The position numbers were made by a program, and so were the translations under genes. 64,000 nt of DNA. Origin: JAFEDN01 sp963844565. GTDB taxonomy: Bacteria; Pseudomonadota; Gammaproteobacteria; Coxiellales; Coxiellaceae. Position 1 is the stretch's first letter; every line of letters begins with the position of its first letter. Positions 8,505 to 21,633 of the stretch are shown here, piece after piece. The notes under the pieces were generated by a model. It worked only from the letters and a program-made list of their open reading frames with translations. It was not told the origin of the DNA and made no database searches. The DNA lies in the NCBI GenBank assembly GCA_963844565.1, contig CAWJON010000002.1, positions 2,119,430 through 2,183,429 on the forward strand. Direction: 5' to 3'.

Positions 8505-9551
8505 TTAACGGTGAAAAATTTTTTCAGCTTCGTAATTTTTTTTAGCCTCAATAAATCCCTCTCGGATTTCACTCACAGTTTTTCCTTTTATTAAAAACGT
8601 TCCAACCAAATACTCCATTAAAGTTACCTCTGGATAAAAAATTTTTTGTGGCTTCTTGGTAATTTCATATACGGTCAATGCAGATAATAATAAACTTTGA
8701 GTTTTAATCCAGTCATTTTTCTCGGATTTTGCCACGATTGTAAATAAAAAAACAATTTCTCGATGGGTGAACCTAATCTTATTGGGTAAATTGAATGTGG
8801 TTAGCAGAATTCTTTTCATCTCTAAATATAACTCGTTATAATTGGACCCAAATGGTGAATATTTTTCCTCAAACCTAGCATTGCTTTGAAATGCTTTCGG
8901 ATTTTTCGAATCCAAAAATTTCTTAAAAGATATGCCATCGACACTATACATTTGGATAAAAGCAATCGGTAAAAATTTTAAAAAATCAGGAAACCGGCAC
9001 TGTTCATTCTTAAAATATCCTTCAGTTAAGGGTGGAAAAATAACAACGTGTTTGAAACGATAAGATATTTCTTTATCCCGGTAAAATATATTAGGATGAG
9101 TAGAACCAATTCGCTGAGCATACACTACATCACCTAAGCGTTTTGCATGCTCCCAAACACAAGCTTCACCATAAACTCCACCCATATAGAGTGTTTTTAC
9201 TTTTTCTTTTTCACAAATCTGCATGAACTCTAATCTTTCCATACCCTCGCTTCCAATATCATTTAATAATACAGAGTTTTTATCTAAATACTGTCGAGCT
9301 TGATCTCGAACAAATTCAATTTTATCAATCGTCCCCATTTCACAAAAGACCATTTCAATTTTATTTTCTTTAATAAAATTTTCTATATTACTTAATAAAT
9401 GCGAAATTTCTTTTGAATCTTTAAGAAAAAATATCTCGTCAAAGTCAACAATATAAAGCGCGCCATCAGGTTTTGGGATGGTTTTTTCTGTTTCAAAGCA
9501 AACAGGAGATAAAAACGAATCCTTAAATTCAGCCTTTAACATTTTTTTCAC
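8505..9551 (-). CDS. Unrecognised protein with isochorismatase-like features
   Basis: 348 residues, AT-rich, Lys/Phe/Ile-rich. An N-terminal strand LYIVDFDEIFF (Asp36) and a later strand-turn-helix LYMGGVYGEACVWEHAKRLG (Cys131) resemble the Asp and Cys positions of isochorismatase/nicotinamidase-fold hydrolases, whose signature is a small-residue turn followed by CV. The C-terminal 180 residues match nothing I know. It lies 6 bp downstream of dnaQ, which suggests co-transcription. An accessory or effector role is possible; the fold guess is tentative. Confidence 0.45.
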   Translation of the reverse strand: MKKMLKAEFKDSFLSPVCFETEKTIPKPDGALYIVDFDEIFFLKDSKEISHLLSNIENFIKENKIEMVFCEMGTIDKIEFVRDQARQYLDKNSVLLNDIGSEGMERLEFMQICEKEKVKTLYMGGVYGEACVWEHAKRLGDVVYAQRIGSTHPNIFYRDKEISYRFKHVVIFPPLTEGYFKNEQCRFPDFLKFLPIAFIQMYSVDGISFKKFLDSKNPKAFQSNARFEEKYSPFGSNYNELYLEMKRILLTTFNLPNKIRFTHREIVFLFTIVAKSEKNDWIKTQSLLLSALTVYEITKKPQKIFYPEVTLMEYLVGTFLIKGKTVSEIREGFIEAKKNYEAEKIFHR

Positions 9552-9557
9552 CTAATT

Positions 9558-10262
9558 TTAAATTAACACTTCTACTTTTTTATTCTTCTTTAGTAATTCT
9601 GAAAAGCCAATATGGGCTTTTTGCTCTTCAATTGATGGCAGTATAACAATTAACGGTTGATGAATGCTATCAGATTCAAAAGGTTTTTTTATTGAACTGG
9701 TTTCTTGCAGTTCTGATTTATTCTCGGCAAAAAGTAATTCTTGTCCGCCAGTCATCGCCAAATAAACTTGACCCAACAGTTTGGCGTCTTTCAAAGCGCC
9801 GTGTAATTCGCGATGCGAAATATTAATTTCGTAACGTCGGCAGAGCGCATCTAAACTATTGGATTGTCCAGGATGTTTTTGCCGGGCTAATACTAGTGTG
9901 TCTAAAACGCTGCATTCTTTTTCTAGGCGCGGATAATTTTTTCCTAAGCGGTCTAATTCATAATTTAAAAAACCCACGTCAAAACTAGCATTGTGGATAA
10001 TTAACTCCGCTCCGAAAACAAATGCTCGCCATTCTTCAACGATATCTTTAAATAATGATTTATCTTTTAGAAAACTATCAGTTAAACCGTGTACCGCCAA
10101 AGCTCCTTTATCCACCATACGTTCGGGATTTAAATAACAATGAAAACTTTTTCCTGTAAATCGACGATTAATTATTTCCAAACAACCGATTTCAATAATC
10201 CGATGGCCTTCACTCCAGTTTAACCCGGTCGTTTCTGTATCTAAAATGATTTGTCTTTTCAA
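9558..10262 (-). CDS. dnaQ: DNA polymerase III epsilon subunit (3'-5' proofreading exonuclease)
   Basis: 234 residues. DEDDh exonuclease motifs are present: ExoI DTETTGL (D8, E10), ExoII HNASFDVGFLNYEL and ExoIII HGALKDAKLL, with the catalytic His before the final Asp. The C-terminal tail would bind the alpha polymerase subunit. In E. coli dnaQ is divergent from rnhA; here the two share the minus strand, separated by a lipoprotein gene on the plus strand, so the old neighbourhood is still recognisable. Confidence 0.93.
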   Translation of the reverse strand: MKRQIILDTETTGLNWSEGHRIIEIGCLEIINRRFTGKSFHCYLNPERMVDKGALAVHGLTDSFLKDKSLFKDIVEEWRAFVFGAELIIHNASFDVGFLNYELDRLGKNYPRLEKECSVLDTLVLARQKHPGQSNSLDALCRRYEINISHRELHGALKDAKLLGQVYLAMTGGQELLFAENKSELQETSSIKKPFESDSIHQPLIVILPSIEEQKAHIGFSELLKKNKKVEVLI

Positions 10263-10475
10263 GTTTCTTACCTTTTTTTATTTCCAAGTATTTTCTACGA
10301 AAATTATTTTATTTACAAGATGCTTATTTTATAAAATCAATTATCCTTGACATTGATTACGGAATACATCAGAATTGTAAATGGCTGAATGATTTTGTGT
10401 TGTTGTAAAATCACTTAGTCATTACGTTAACGTATTATTTTCAACAATAGGTTTTTTAATCTTTAAGGAGATTTC

Positions 10476-10964
10476 TTGATGAATAATAATATATTTAAGT
10501 ATTTATTGATCGCAACCATATCTACATTTTTAGCTGCCTGCGCTAGCCCACCCCCACCCATGAGCTTAGGTGATCAACCACAACCAGGCTTCTCAAATGT
10601 AAAAGATATTGCAATCCCAAAATCCGCGCAAATAGATATTGATAGAAGTACAATTATGGGTGGATCAACGAACTGGACCGGTCACCTAGTTTATACAGTA
10701 AACCGACCGCGTGTTACCACAATAGATTTTCTGAGTACGAATATGGTTCAAATGGGTTGGGCAAAAATCAGTGAATTACGTGGATCCGAAACTGTTATAG
10801 TGTTTATGAAGGACAAACGTGTAGCGACATTTCGCATCATCGGTTCAGCCGATAAATCCATTGTAACAGTGGATATGGCAAACTCTAATGCAAAGCACAT
10901 TATTGAAGAGCCGCAAACCGCACCCAAAACTCAAAGTTTTGTTGTCAGTCCGCAGCAGCAGTAG
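10476..10964 (+). CDS. Small lipoprotein of unknown function
   Basis: 162 residues with a lipoprotein signal peptide; the lipobox LAAC puts the lipidated Cys at residue 22, followed by a Pro-rich linker. The mature part (about 45-140) has a compact alpha/beta pattern including MGWAKISELRGSETVIVFMKDKRVATFRI, as in small periplasmic lipoproteins that sit on a membrane surface. The ribosome-binding site AAGGAG is 8 bp upstream of the ATG. It is monocistronic, with a terminator right after. Function unknown. Confidence 0.75.
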   Translation: MMNNNIFKYLLIATISTFLAACASPPPPMSLGDQPQPGFSNVKDIAIPKSAQIDIDRSTIMGGSTNWTGHLVYTVNRPRVTTIDFLSTNMVQMGWAKISELRGSETVIVFMKDKRVATFRIIGSADKSIVTVDMANSNAKHIIEEPQTAPKTQSFVVSPQQQ

Positions 10965-10974
10965 GCTACCTAAC

Positions 10975-11008
10975 AAAACCCCGTGCTTAATATGTTAGAC
11001 GGGGTTTT
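10975..11008. terminator. Bidirectional terminator between lipoprotein gene and rnhA
   Basis: 10-bp stem AAAACCCCGT/ACGGGGTTTT (10975-10984 with 10999-11008) and a 14-nt loop, placed between two convergent genes; A and T tracts lie within the stem ends. Confidence 0.8.
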
Positions 11009-11009
11009 A

Positions 11010-11444
11010 TCAAGGAACACCTAAATTAGCCAACTCATCCGCCCGTTCATTTTCAGGGTGACCGTTATGCCCTTTAATCCAATGCCAATGCAAATGATGA
11101 CGACTCGCTTCTTTATCTAGTCGCTCCCATAAATCTTGATTTTTTATCGGTTCTTTTTTGCTATTTTTCCAACCGCGTTTTTTCCATTGATGTATCCATT
11201 CAGTAATACCTCGCCGCACATATTCGGAATCTGTGGTTAAAGTGACTTCACAGGGTCTTTTTAATACGGCCAATGCTTGAATCGCTGCCATCAACTCCAT
11301 TCGATTGTTGGTGGTAAGTTTTTCACCGCCATAAATTTCTTTGAGATGTTCTCCGTGTTGTAACAACGCTCCCCATCCCCCAGGACCGGGGTTGCCTCGA
11401 CAGGCGCCGTCGGTGAAAATTTTAATTACTTGGAGTCTTGGCAT
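11010..11444 (-). CDS. rnhA: Ribonuclease HI
   Basis: 144 residues. The four catalytic acidic residues are present: D12 (IFTDGACRGNPG), E50 (NNRMELMAAI), D72 (TTDSEYV) and D136 (ERADELA), plus the His of the KGHNGHPENERAD loop. It cleaves the RNA strand of RNA-DNA hybrids during replication and R-loop removal. It overlaps the 3' end of the upstream methyltransferase gene by 19 bp, so the two are translated from one message. Confidence 0.95.
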   Translation of the reverse strand: MPRLQVIKIFTDGACRGNPGPGGWGALLQHGEHLKEIYGGEKLTTNNRMELMAAIQALAVLKRPCEVTLTTDSEYVRRGITEWIHQWKKRGWKNSKKEPIKNQDLWERLDKEASRHHLHWHWIKGHNGHPENERADELANLGVP

Positions 11445-12199
11445 ACTGAAGTCGCTCCCGGTGTCGGTTCAAGCCCTCTTTTAATAGCAATTTTTTTTGA
11501 CCATATTTTTAAAGGTCTGACGCGATATTTCTGTCCACGTTTCTGAGCGACAATCAGAAAAAATGCACCCAGCGCCGGAAAACAAAAAGAACCTAATGCT
11601 TCCATCCATAATAAACGGCGCCACCAGGTAATGGTCTTTACCGGAGGACGAAAGCAAAATGTATCGAATGTGACAATTCGAAAACCGATCCAACGAAGCC
11701 AATTCTTTACATGCCAGATTGACCAAAAATGCCCTTTCCACGGAAAACGACGTTTAAAGGTAAAGGCATGTTTTAACCCCCACAAACTCCAAGGATTTAA
11801 ATTAATGATAATTAATTGACCACCTGGAACGAGCGCTTGATTTAATTCGTTTAGTAAATGGCGAGGCTGCATGATAAATTCCAAAACATGTACAATCAGA
11901 ATAACATCGACACTATTTCGTGCTAGAGGTAAATTTTCTAAATCTATTTGGATTGTTCCAGGTTTGGCTTCAGTGGAAAAATAATATTTATGACGAATAG
12001 CGGATAGGGCTGATAATTCAGGAAGACCTCCTATTTGAACTAAGTAGTCTCCCGCAGCAGGTTTTAGCATTTCCTGTAATGTTCGCTCAATTTGTGTGCG
12101 CTCCATGGCCAACAATAGAACACCAGGTTCTCTTTGAAGCCAATCGGACAGGTAAGATTGCAAATGCTTAACCATTTGGTGTATTATACTCTTTAACAA
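11426..12199 (-). CDS. SAM-dependent methyltransferase (YafS-like)
   Basis: 257 residues. It has a class I methyltransferase core: YLVQIGGLPELSA replaces the usual GxGxG loop, DLENLPLARNSVDVILIVHVLEF is the Methyltransf_11-type motif II/III region, and LNQALVPGGQLIIINLNPWSLWG follows. The same gene order (yafS next to rnhA, near the mltD transglycosylase) is found in E. coli. The substrate is unknown. The aromatic, basic C-terminal segment may bind membrane. It diverges from the transglycosylase gene with only 14 bp between starts. Confidence 0.75.
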   Translation of the reverse strand: MLKSIIHQMVKHLQSYLSDWLQREPGVLLLAMERTQIERTLQEMLKPAAGDYLVQIGGLPELSALSAIRHKYYFSTEAKPGTIQIDLENLPLARNSVDVILIVHVLEFIMQPRHLLNELNQALVPGGQLIIINLNPWSLWGLKHAFTFKRRFPWKGHFWSIWHVKNWLRWIGFRIVTFDTFCFRPPVKTITWWRRLLWMEALGSFCFPALGAFFLIVAQKRGQKYRVRPLKIWSKKIAIKRGLEPTPGATSVCQDSK

Positions 12200-12213
12200 G
12201 AGAGGAAAATAGG

Positions 12214-13122
12214 ATGCGCCAGAAATTTTTCACTGCGCTACTCTTAAATTTTTTTGGTCTGTTATTAGTATTCCCTGCTTTTATTTCGCACGCCAGGCCT
12301 CAAGCTTTAGACCTATGGACAGAAATTGCCCAAAATTTTAACTTAAGCAATACTGGCATCCAACAAGCTGACGTTGATAAACAAATTCGTCAATACGTTA
12401 AACAACCTCAAGCGCTTAAACATCTTATTTCTAACGCCAACCCTTATCTTTACTATGTTTATCAACAAATTCAACAACGCGGTTTGCCCGCTGAGCTGGC
12501 GCTAATTCCATTAATCGAAAGCAGCTATAATCCTTTTGAACAATCTTCAGCAGGTGCAAGCGGTTTATGGCAAATGATGCCAACTACTGCAGCTCAATAC
12601 GGATTGTCGATTAATTCTCATTTTGATGGTCGTTTAGATGTCATCGCTTCCACCAAAGCTGCGTTGGATCACTTTTCAAATTTACATTCAAAATTCGGAG
12701 ATTGGTTGCTGGCGATTATCGCTTATGACGCTGGCGCCGGTAAAGTTCATTCAACTTTGGTACAAAGCCGGCAAGAAAGTCTTGACCCAACCGATTTTGA
12801 TAATTTATCCTTACCCGATGAGTCTCGAACTTATTTAACCAAGCTTTTAGCTTTAGCAACGATTATCAAAAATCCTCAACGCTATCATGTTAATTTACCT
12901 TACATCGAAAATAAACCTTTCTTTGAGGTGTATAAAATCTCTTCGGCGATAAATTTAGAAAAATTGGCCAGCTTATCTAAAACTGATTTCACCACCATTC
13001 AGCGATTAAATCCACAACTCTCAAGTGCAACGAAGCAAAATCACTATGCACTCTTAATACCACAAGATAAAGCCAACTTACTTGAGAAAAATAAGGAAAT
13101 TCATGCCAGCAAAACTTATTGA
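12214..13122 (+). CDS. mltD: MltD-like membrane-bound lytic transglycosylase
   Basis: 302 residues. An N-terminal hydrophobic segment (5-26) ending in SHA works as signal or anchor. The SLT domain has the catalytic Glu102 in LIPLIESSYNPF, then SSAGASGLWQMMPTTAAQYGL and AYDAGAGKV. It cleaves peptidoglycan glycosidic bonds, forming 1,6-anhydro-muropeptides. It is shorter than E. coli MltD: the C-terminus has a short LNPQL...LIPQDK region resembling one degenerate LysM repeat rather than two. Its end overlaps folD by 20 bp. Confidence 0.85.
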   Translation: MRQKFFTALLLNFFGLLLVFPAFISHARPQALDLWTEIAQNFNLSNTGIQQADVDKQIRQYVKQPQALKHLISNANPYLYYVYQQIQQRGLPAELALIPLIESSYNPFEQSSAGASGLWQMMPTTAAQYGLSINSHFDGRLDVIASTKAALDHFSNLHSKFGDWLLAIIAYDAGAGKVHSTLVQSRQESLDPTDFDNLSLPDESRTYLTKLLALATIIKNPQRYHVNLPYIENKPFFEVYKISSAINLEKLASLSKTDFTTIQRLNPQLSSATKQNHYALLIPQDKANLLEKNKEIHASKTY

Positions 13123-13963
13123 CGGAAAAAAAATAGCCGATGCATTGAAACAACAAATTGCTCTTCAAGTAGCAGATCGCTTAAAAAAAAATCTCCCAGC
13201 TCCAGGTCTGGATGTTTTATTGGTTGGCGAAAATCCAGCTTCGGAAAGTTACATTCGTCACAAACAAGAAGCTTGCCGTCAGGTAGGAATATATTCCCAT
13301 TGCCACCGCTTACCAGCTTCATCAAGCGAAACCCAAATTTTAGAACGGATCCATGCTTGTAATGAAGACCCTTCCATTCATGGCATTCTTTTACAGTTGC
13401 CTTTGCCTTCTCATCTAGAAGCACAACCTTTATTAGAGGCAATTGATCCTAAAAAAGATGTGGATGGATTTAATCCTTATAATATGGGAAGACTTGTGCA
13501 ACGGATGCCAATTCTGCGTCCATGCACACCATACGGGATTATTAAATTGTTGGAGAATACCGGTGAGCCGCTGGCAGGAAAACATGCAGTAATTTTAGGC
13601 GCTTCTAATATTGTTGGAAGACCCATGGCTTTAGAACTTTTAATAGCCAAATGCACGGTAACCATTTGCCATCGTTTTAGTCAACGACTGGATTTTCATA
13701 TCAAGTCAGCTGATATTTTAATTTCCGCGATGGGTAAAACTGGGGTAATTAACAGTGAATGGATTCAACTTGGAACGATTGTGATTGATGTTGGATTTAA
13801 TCGCTTGGCTAATGGGAAAATTGTCGGTGATATCGATTTTGATAGCGCTAAAGAACGTGCCGCCTGGATTACACCTGTTCCAGGCGGTGTGGGTCAAATG
13901 ACAGTTGCCACTTTGCTCGAAAATACATTATTAGCGGCTAGTTTAATGGATGCTAACCATTAA
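13103..13963 (+). CDS. folD: Methylenetetrahydrofolate dehydrogenase / cyclohydrolase
   Basis: 286 residues from the ATG at 13103 (MPAKLIDGKKIA); an earlier in-frame ATG at 13082 would add seven residues lying fully inside mltD and is less likely. It carries SYIRHKQEAC with the catalytic Lys, GILLQLPLP, PKKDVDGFNP, and the NADP-binding GASNIVGRP plus TPVPGGVGQMT. It interconverts methylene- and formyl-tetrahydrofolate, and so supplies the formyl donor used by PurH and links to the glycine cleavage system at 56-61 kb. Confidence 0.96.
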   Translation: MPAKLIDGKKIADALKQQIALQVADRLKKNLPAPGLDVLLVGENPASESYIRHKQEACRQVGIYSHCHRLPASSSETQILERIHACNEDPSIHGILLQLPLPSHLEAQPLLEAIDPKKDVDGFNPYNMGRLVQRMPILRPCTPYGIIKLLENTGEPLAGKHAVILGASNIVGRPMALELLIAKCTVTICHRFSQRLDFHIKSADILISAMGKTGVINSEWIQLGTIVIDVGFNRLANGKIVGDIDFDSAKERAAWITPVPGGVGQMTVATLLENTLLAASLMDANH

Positions 13964-14387
13964 TTTTAATTGATATTTCACAACGGCTGCAACCTTGATT
14001 AATCAATTTTTGATTTTTGCTCATGGTAGTTAGCAAATAAAAATGATTTCTCGCAGGGCTAAGCTCTTCCTCAGATTTTGTGTTAGGTGAAAAGTTAAAA
14101 TTTAAACTTGTCGAGGATCTTCTAAAACCATCTGCTATTGGAATTAATACTTCCGGCTCTGGTAACGCTGTGACAGGTTCACTTTTTAATTCCTCGGCTG
14201 GTGAAATGGTTGGCGGCCACTTTGGCCACTCTATTGGAAACTGCACAGAAAGTAATTCTTTTGGATAATATTTAAGAAAATTTCTCATTATACAATCAGC
14301 AGTTAGGCGCGTGTTGGGTACCAACTCCTGCGGTTCGAGTTCTTTTACTTTCCTTTTTTTTGACCTTACTTCATCTTTTTTCATCAT
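13953..14387 (-). CDS. Small disordered protein 1 of a local trio
   Basis: 144 residues from the second ATG of a pair at 14387; an upstream ATG at 14399 exists, but the AGAGG ribosome-binding site fits 14387. Rich in Lys, Glu, Pro and Ser, with no hydrophobic core in the first half; a block PEVLIPIADGFRRSSTS recurs in altered form in the next two genes. Its 3' end overlaps the convergent folD by 11 bp. I do not recognise it. Context suggests a lineage-specific family of small, mostly unfolded proteins, possibly secreted. Confidence 0.5.
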   Translation of the reverse strand: MMKKDEVRSKKRKVKELEPQELVPNTRLTADCIMRNFLKYYPKELLSVQFPIEWPKWPPTISPAEELKSEPVTALPEPEVLIPIADGFRRSSTSLNFNFSPNTKSEEELSPARNHFYLLTTMSKNQKLINQGCSRCEISIKING

Positions 14388-14519
14388 TACCTCTAACATG
14401 TCTTACATATATTCAAAGTTATTTTGACCCCGAGTTGTTCATGGCAACCGCACCGACACTGGCACAATTTACCAGTATAGTCTTAACTAAAAATTTCAGT
14501 GTGTTGCCATGACTGGTTG

Positions 14520-14903
14520 CTAAATGGTATGACAAGAAAAGTTGATACCTCTGGTTAGTATTTTTTCTGGGGTAGAAAGTAAAGATTTTTGACCTTGAAC
14601 TTGATCGAGCAATCCAAGTCCAAAAGTAGCGCGTGTCCCCGCTTTTTCAGTTTTTTTTCTTTCAAACCCTGCCAGATCTGGGGCAACCAATCCTGCGAAG
14701 GAAGTAGGTGATAGCGGTGTCGGACTGGGTGGGAACGTGCTCGTTTGCTTCCATTCATTAGTTGGAAACATAGGAGATTCTACCTTTCTAAATCCAGTTT
14801 CGTCTGGGATGGGAAGAGAAGTTCCTAATGTCGGCTCCGATTTTTTTGTTTTTTCCAAGTGAGAATTAACGGGATTATAAAAAATACCTAATTTTCTTTT
14901 CAT
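14520..14903 (-). CDS. Small disordered protein 2 of a local trio
   Basis: 127 residues, start ATG preceded by GGAGAT. A basic N-terminus (MKRKLG) is followed by low-complexity Pro/Ser/Thr/Lys sequence, with IPDETGFRKVESP comparable to the GFRR/GFKV motif of its neighbours. The gene and its ribosome-binding site are plausible, but coding status rests on the start context and the family resemblance. Function unknown. Confidence 0.45.
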   Translation of the reverse strand: MKRKLGIFYNPVNSHLEKTKKSEPTLGTSLPIPDETGFRKVESPMFPTNEWKQTSTFPPSPTPLSPTSFAGLVAPDLAGFERKKTEKAGTRATFGLGLLDQVQGQKSLLSTPEKILTRGINFSCHTI

Positions 14904-15092
14904 TTGCTATCTCCAATATGTTTAACATAGAGATTAAGCAATGAGTCCTTACAACCAGTTCATTCATATTTAAATTTATGTACTTATCCTTTTACTGGGC
15001 TATATCTTTCTTGTGCATGAATCTATCAAAATCAGAGCATTAATTCAACAAAAATAAAATTATTTTTATCTGGCGATTTTTTTTGCTGACAA

Positions 15093-15422
15093 TTATGTGA
15101 ACGAGTTTGTTAACTCCTGCGTTTCCTTTGGCATGACTCGACCCTGTTTAATCGACTCAAGCTCCGGGGTACTTATTTTTAATACATAGAAAGGAGTTAT
15201 TAAAGTACTACGCAAACCTGTATCTACTGGCTTAGATTTTGACTCTTTATCTTCTGGTGATACTTTAAAACCTTTTGGATCTGGTCGTACCAATTCCGCT
15301 TCCGGTTCCTCCAACTCAGGCAAACCCAAATAGATATTCGGTATTTCTAGAATGCCATTTAAAAATATAGGGTGGGTAATCAGCTTTCCAGCTTCTTGCA
15401 ATTCTTTCTGCTCTTTTTTCAT
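15093..15422 (-). CDS. Small disordered protein 3 of a local trio
   Basis: 109 residues, start ATG preceded by GGGAG. It starts MKKEQKELQEAGK, followed by an apolar patch (FLNGILEIPNIYLGLPELEEP) and then acidic, Pro-rich sequence with RPDPKGFKVSPEDKESK. The P-x-GF(R/K)-basic pattern is shared with the two genes downstream. The upstream region (ACATTGGGAGATTGAAGAATG-like) resembles that of protein 2, so the trio probably arose by duplication. Function unknown. Confidence 0.45.
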   Translation of the reverse strand: MKKEQKELQEAGKLITHPIFLNGILEIPNIYLGLPELEEPEAELVRPDPKGFKVSPEDKESKSKPVDTGLRSTLITPFYVLKISTPELESIKQGRVMPKETQELTNSFT

Positions 15423-15526
15423 TCTTCAATCTCCCAATGTTTTATGTGTCCTAGATATAATTTACAAGTTATACAAAATTGATCATGAATATATCAAATT
15501 GGAAGGAAAAAACAAAGAAGAACTTG

Positions 15527-15560
15527 AAAAAAAACTGAATCCCGCAGTTAAAACTGCGGG
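15527..15560 (-). terminator. rRNA operon terminator
   Basis: Minus strand: CCCGCAG/CTGCGGG stem (15541-15560) followed after six bases by eight T (15527-15534). It lies 25 bp downstream of the 5S gene. Confidence 0.8.
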
Positions 15561-15584
15561 ATAACAGGGGGGAAATAAAAAAAT

Positions 15585-15701
15585 TCCTGGCAGTGTCCTA
15601 CTTTCGCATGAAAATAATCATACTATCATCGGCGCAGAGCGTTTTCACTTCTGAGTTCGGAATGGAATCAGGTGGGACCCACTCGCTATGGCCGCCAGGA
15701 A
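15585..15701 (-). rRNA. rrf: 5S ribosomal RNA
   Basis: The minus strand reads CCTGGCGGCCATAGCGAGTG at the 5' end and closes with the complementary CCTGGCAGTG... block on the plus strand at 15586, about 116 nt, as usual for 5S. It sits 98 bp after the 23S 3' end. Confidence 0.92.
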
Positions 15702-15798
15702 ACCGGTATTAGATGATCTGGATCATCTAAAAATTTGATAAAAGTAAGGTCACGAAGAATAAATCTTAAACACAATTCCAAAAACCATTAAAGGTTGT

Positions 15799-19019
<3,221 letters not shown>

Positions 19020-19202
19020 ATAACCTCAATTGTCCTCAAGATTATATGTCAAATTCTAATAAAACTTCAATACAAGTCGCTTGTGTTTCCTCCTTACTTT
19101 TACCAAATTTTTAATGAACTTCTGGTTATATCCAGATTAAAATACTCTCTACTTCAAAAGTACTTTAATCTGATTTAACCTGTCATGAAGAATCTTCTGT
19201 TA

Positions 19203-19278
19203 TGGTGGAGCCAGGCAGGATCGAACTCCCGACCCCCTGCGTGCAAGGCAGGTGCTCTCCCAGCTGAGCTACGACCCC
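19203..19278 (-). tRNA. alaT: tRNA-Ala (anticodon TGC)
   Basis: The minus strand gives a 76-nt cloverleaf with encoded CCA: GTAGCTCAGCTGGGAGAGC D-arm, CTTGCAC anticodon loop (UGC), GGTTC-type T-loop GTTCGATCC and terminal CCACCA. It lies in the 16S-23S spacer, its usual place. Confidence 0.95.
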
Positions 19279-19301
19279 TTTTTTAGCTTCGAATCTTATC
19301 T

Positions 19302-19396
19302 GTTGGACTCTGTCAGTTATGACGTTGAACTTACTCGACCTCACGTCTTATCAACCGCGGGTGCGCTCTAACTCAATCTTCGTAGCTACAGTGCCT
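19302..19396 (-). pseudogene. Decayed tRNA-Ile (GAT) in the 16S-23S spacer
   Basis: On the minus strand, blocks of a canonical tRNA-Ile appear in the right order: AGGC, TGTAGCT, GAGTTAGAGCGCACCC, TGATAAG (anticodon GAT inside), GTGAGGTCG, GTTCAA and a final TCC..CA. They are separated by extra bases in the D-loop, anticodon stem and T-arm, so the arms no longer pair. It occupies the standard tRNA-Ile position between 16S and tRNA-Ala. Confidence 0.7.
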
Positions 19397-19506
19397 CGAT
19401 TTCACGCTCAGTGTTCGCGCTCGTAAAAAAATCTTGCAAAATCTTAGCTCTTCATCTTATGTGAAAACAAACTGTGTGGGCACTTTAAATCGTTTGATGC
19501 CTCATA

Positions 19507-21050
<1,544 letters not shown>

Positions 21051-21204
21051 TTTATAAGTGTTCGCAGCTTTCGCTGCTTTTGATCGGGACTCGACGCACA
21101 AACGCTCAATTTTCATGTGGTGTTTGAGGTCGAAGAAATTTTCTATGTGAAGATATAATTATCTACCCAAAGCACTCACTTAAACTGCTTTCATATGTAC
21201 TGCT

Positions 21205-21271
21205 AAATTTTTAAAGAACGTTTCCCATCAGGGAAGAGTGACCATTCTACGGATTTATTCTTGCTTGTCAA
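21205..21271 (-). promoter_or_regulatory. rRNA operon promoter and boxA-like antitermination site
   Basis: Minus strand: -35 TTGACA (21266-21271), 16-bp spacer, -10 TAGAAT (21244-21249); transcription would start near 21238. The leader holds CGTTCTTTAAAAATTT (21205-21220), resembling boxA (TGCTCTTTAACA), the NusB/S10 antitermination signal of rRNA leaders. About 190 nt of leader precede 16S. Confidence 0.8.
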
Positions 21272-21387
21272 CACTTCCCCAACATTTTTTTTATATTTTT
21301 TTTGATTTGCAATAAAAAAATTTAAAATCAACTACTTGATAAAATATAGCGAAGCTTTTTAGGCTTTTTGTAGAACTTGAAAATAAG

Positions 21388-21569
21388 GGAAAGGAAATAA
21401 TAAGTTAAATGTACTAACCTGGATCCATTTTTCTACATATGCCAATGGAAAGTTGCTTTAGGAGTGATCGGCAAGAAACCGATCTCTGCTCACCGCAGCC
21501 TTACACATTAGACTTCAATACTTAACAAGTATCGATTCAGTAGTGACATCTAACTATCATTTCCTCTCA
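21388..21569 (-). ncRNA. ssrS: Probable 6S RNA
   Basis: Minus strand: an extended -10 TGCTATAAT (hexamer 21575-21580) precedes a region of about 180 nt whose ends pair (GAGAGGAAATGATAGTTAGATGT with ACATTTAACTT...ATTTCCTTTC), forming a long closing stem. The apical half has GCGGTGAGCA followed by a GATCGG/CCGATC hairpin, resembling the GGUGAGCA..CUCGG..CCGAG apex of E. coli 6S RNA. Size, closing stem and apex fit 6S RNA, which binds sigma-70 RNA polymerase as an open-promoter mimic. There is no coding frame here. The call is from structure and local similarity only. Confidence 0.6.
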
Positions 21570-21633
21570 AAATAATTATAGCATATATTATTCATATTTT
21601 TAGATTTAAAAGTATTTTATAATCTATTGATTT

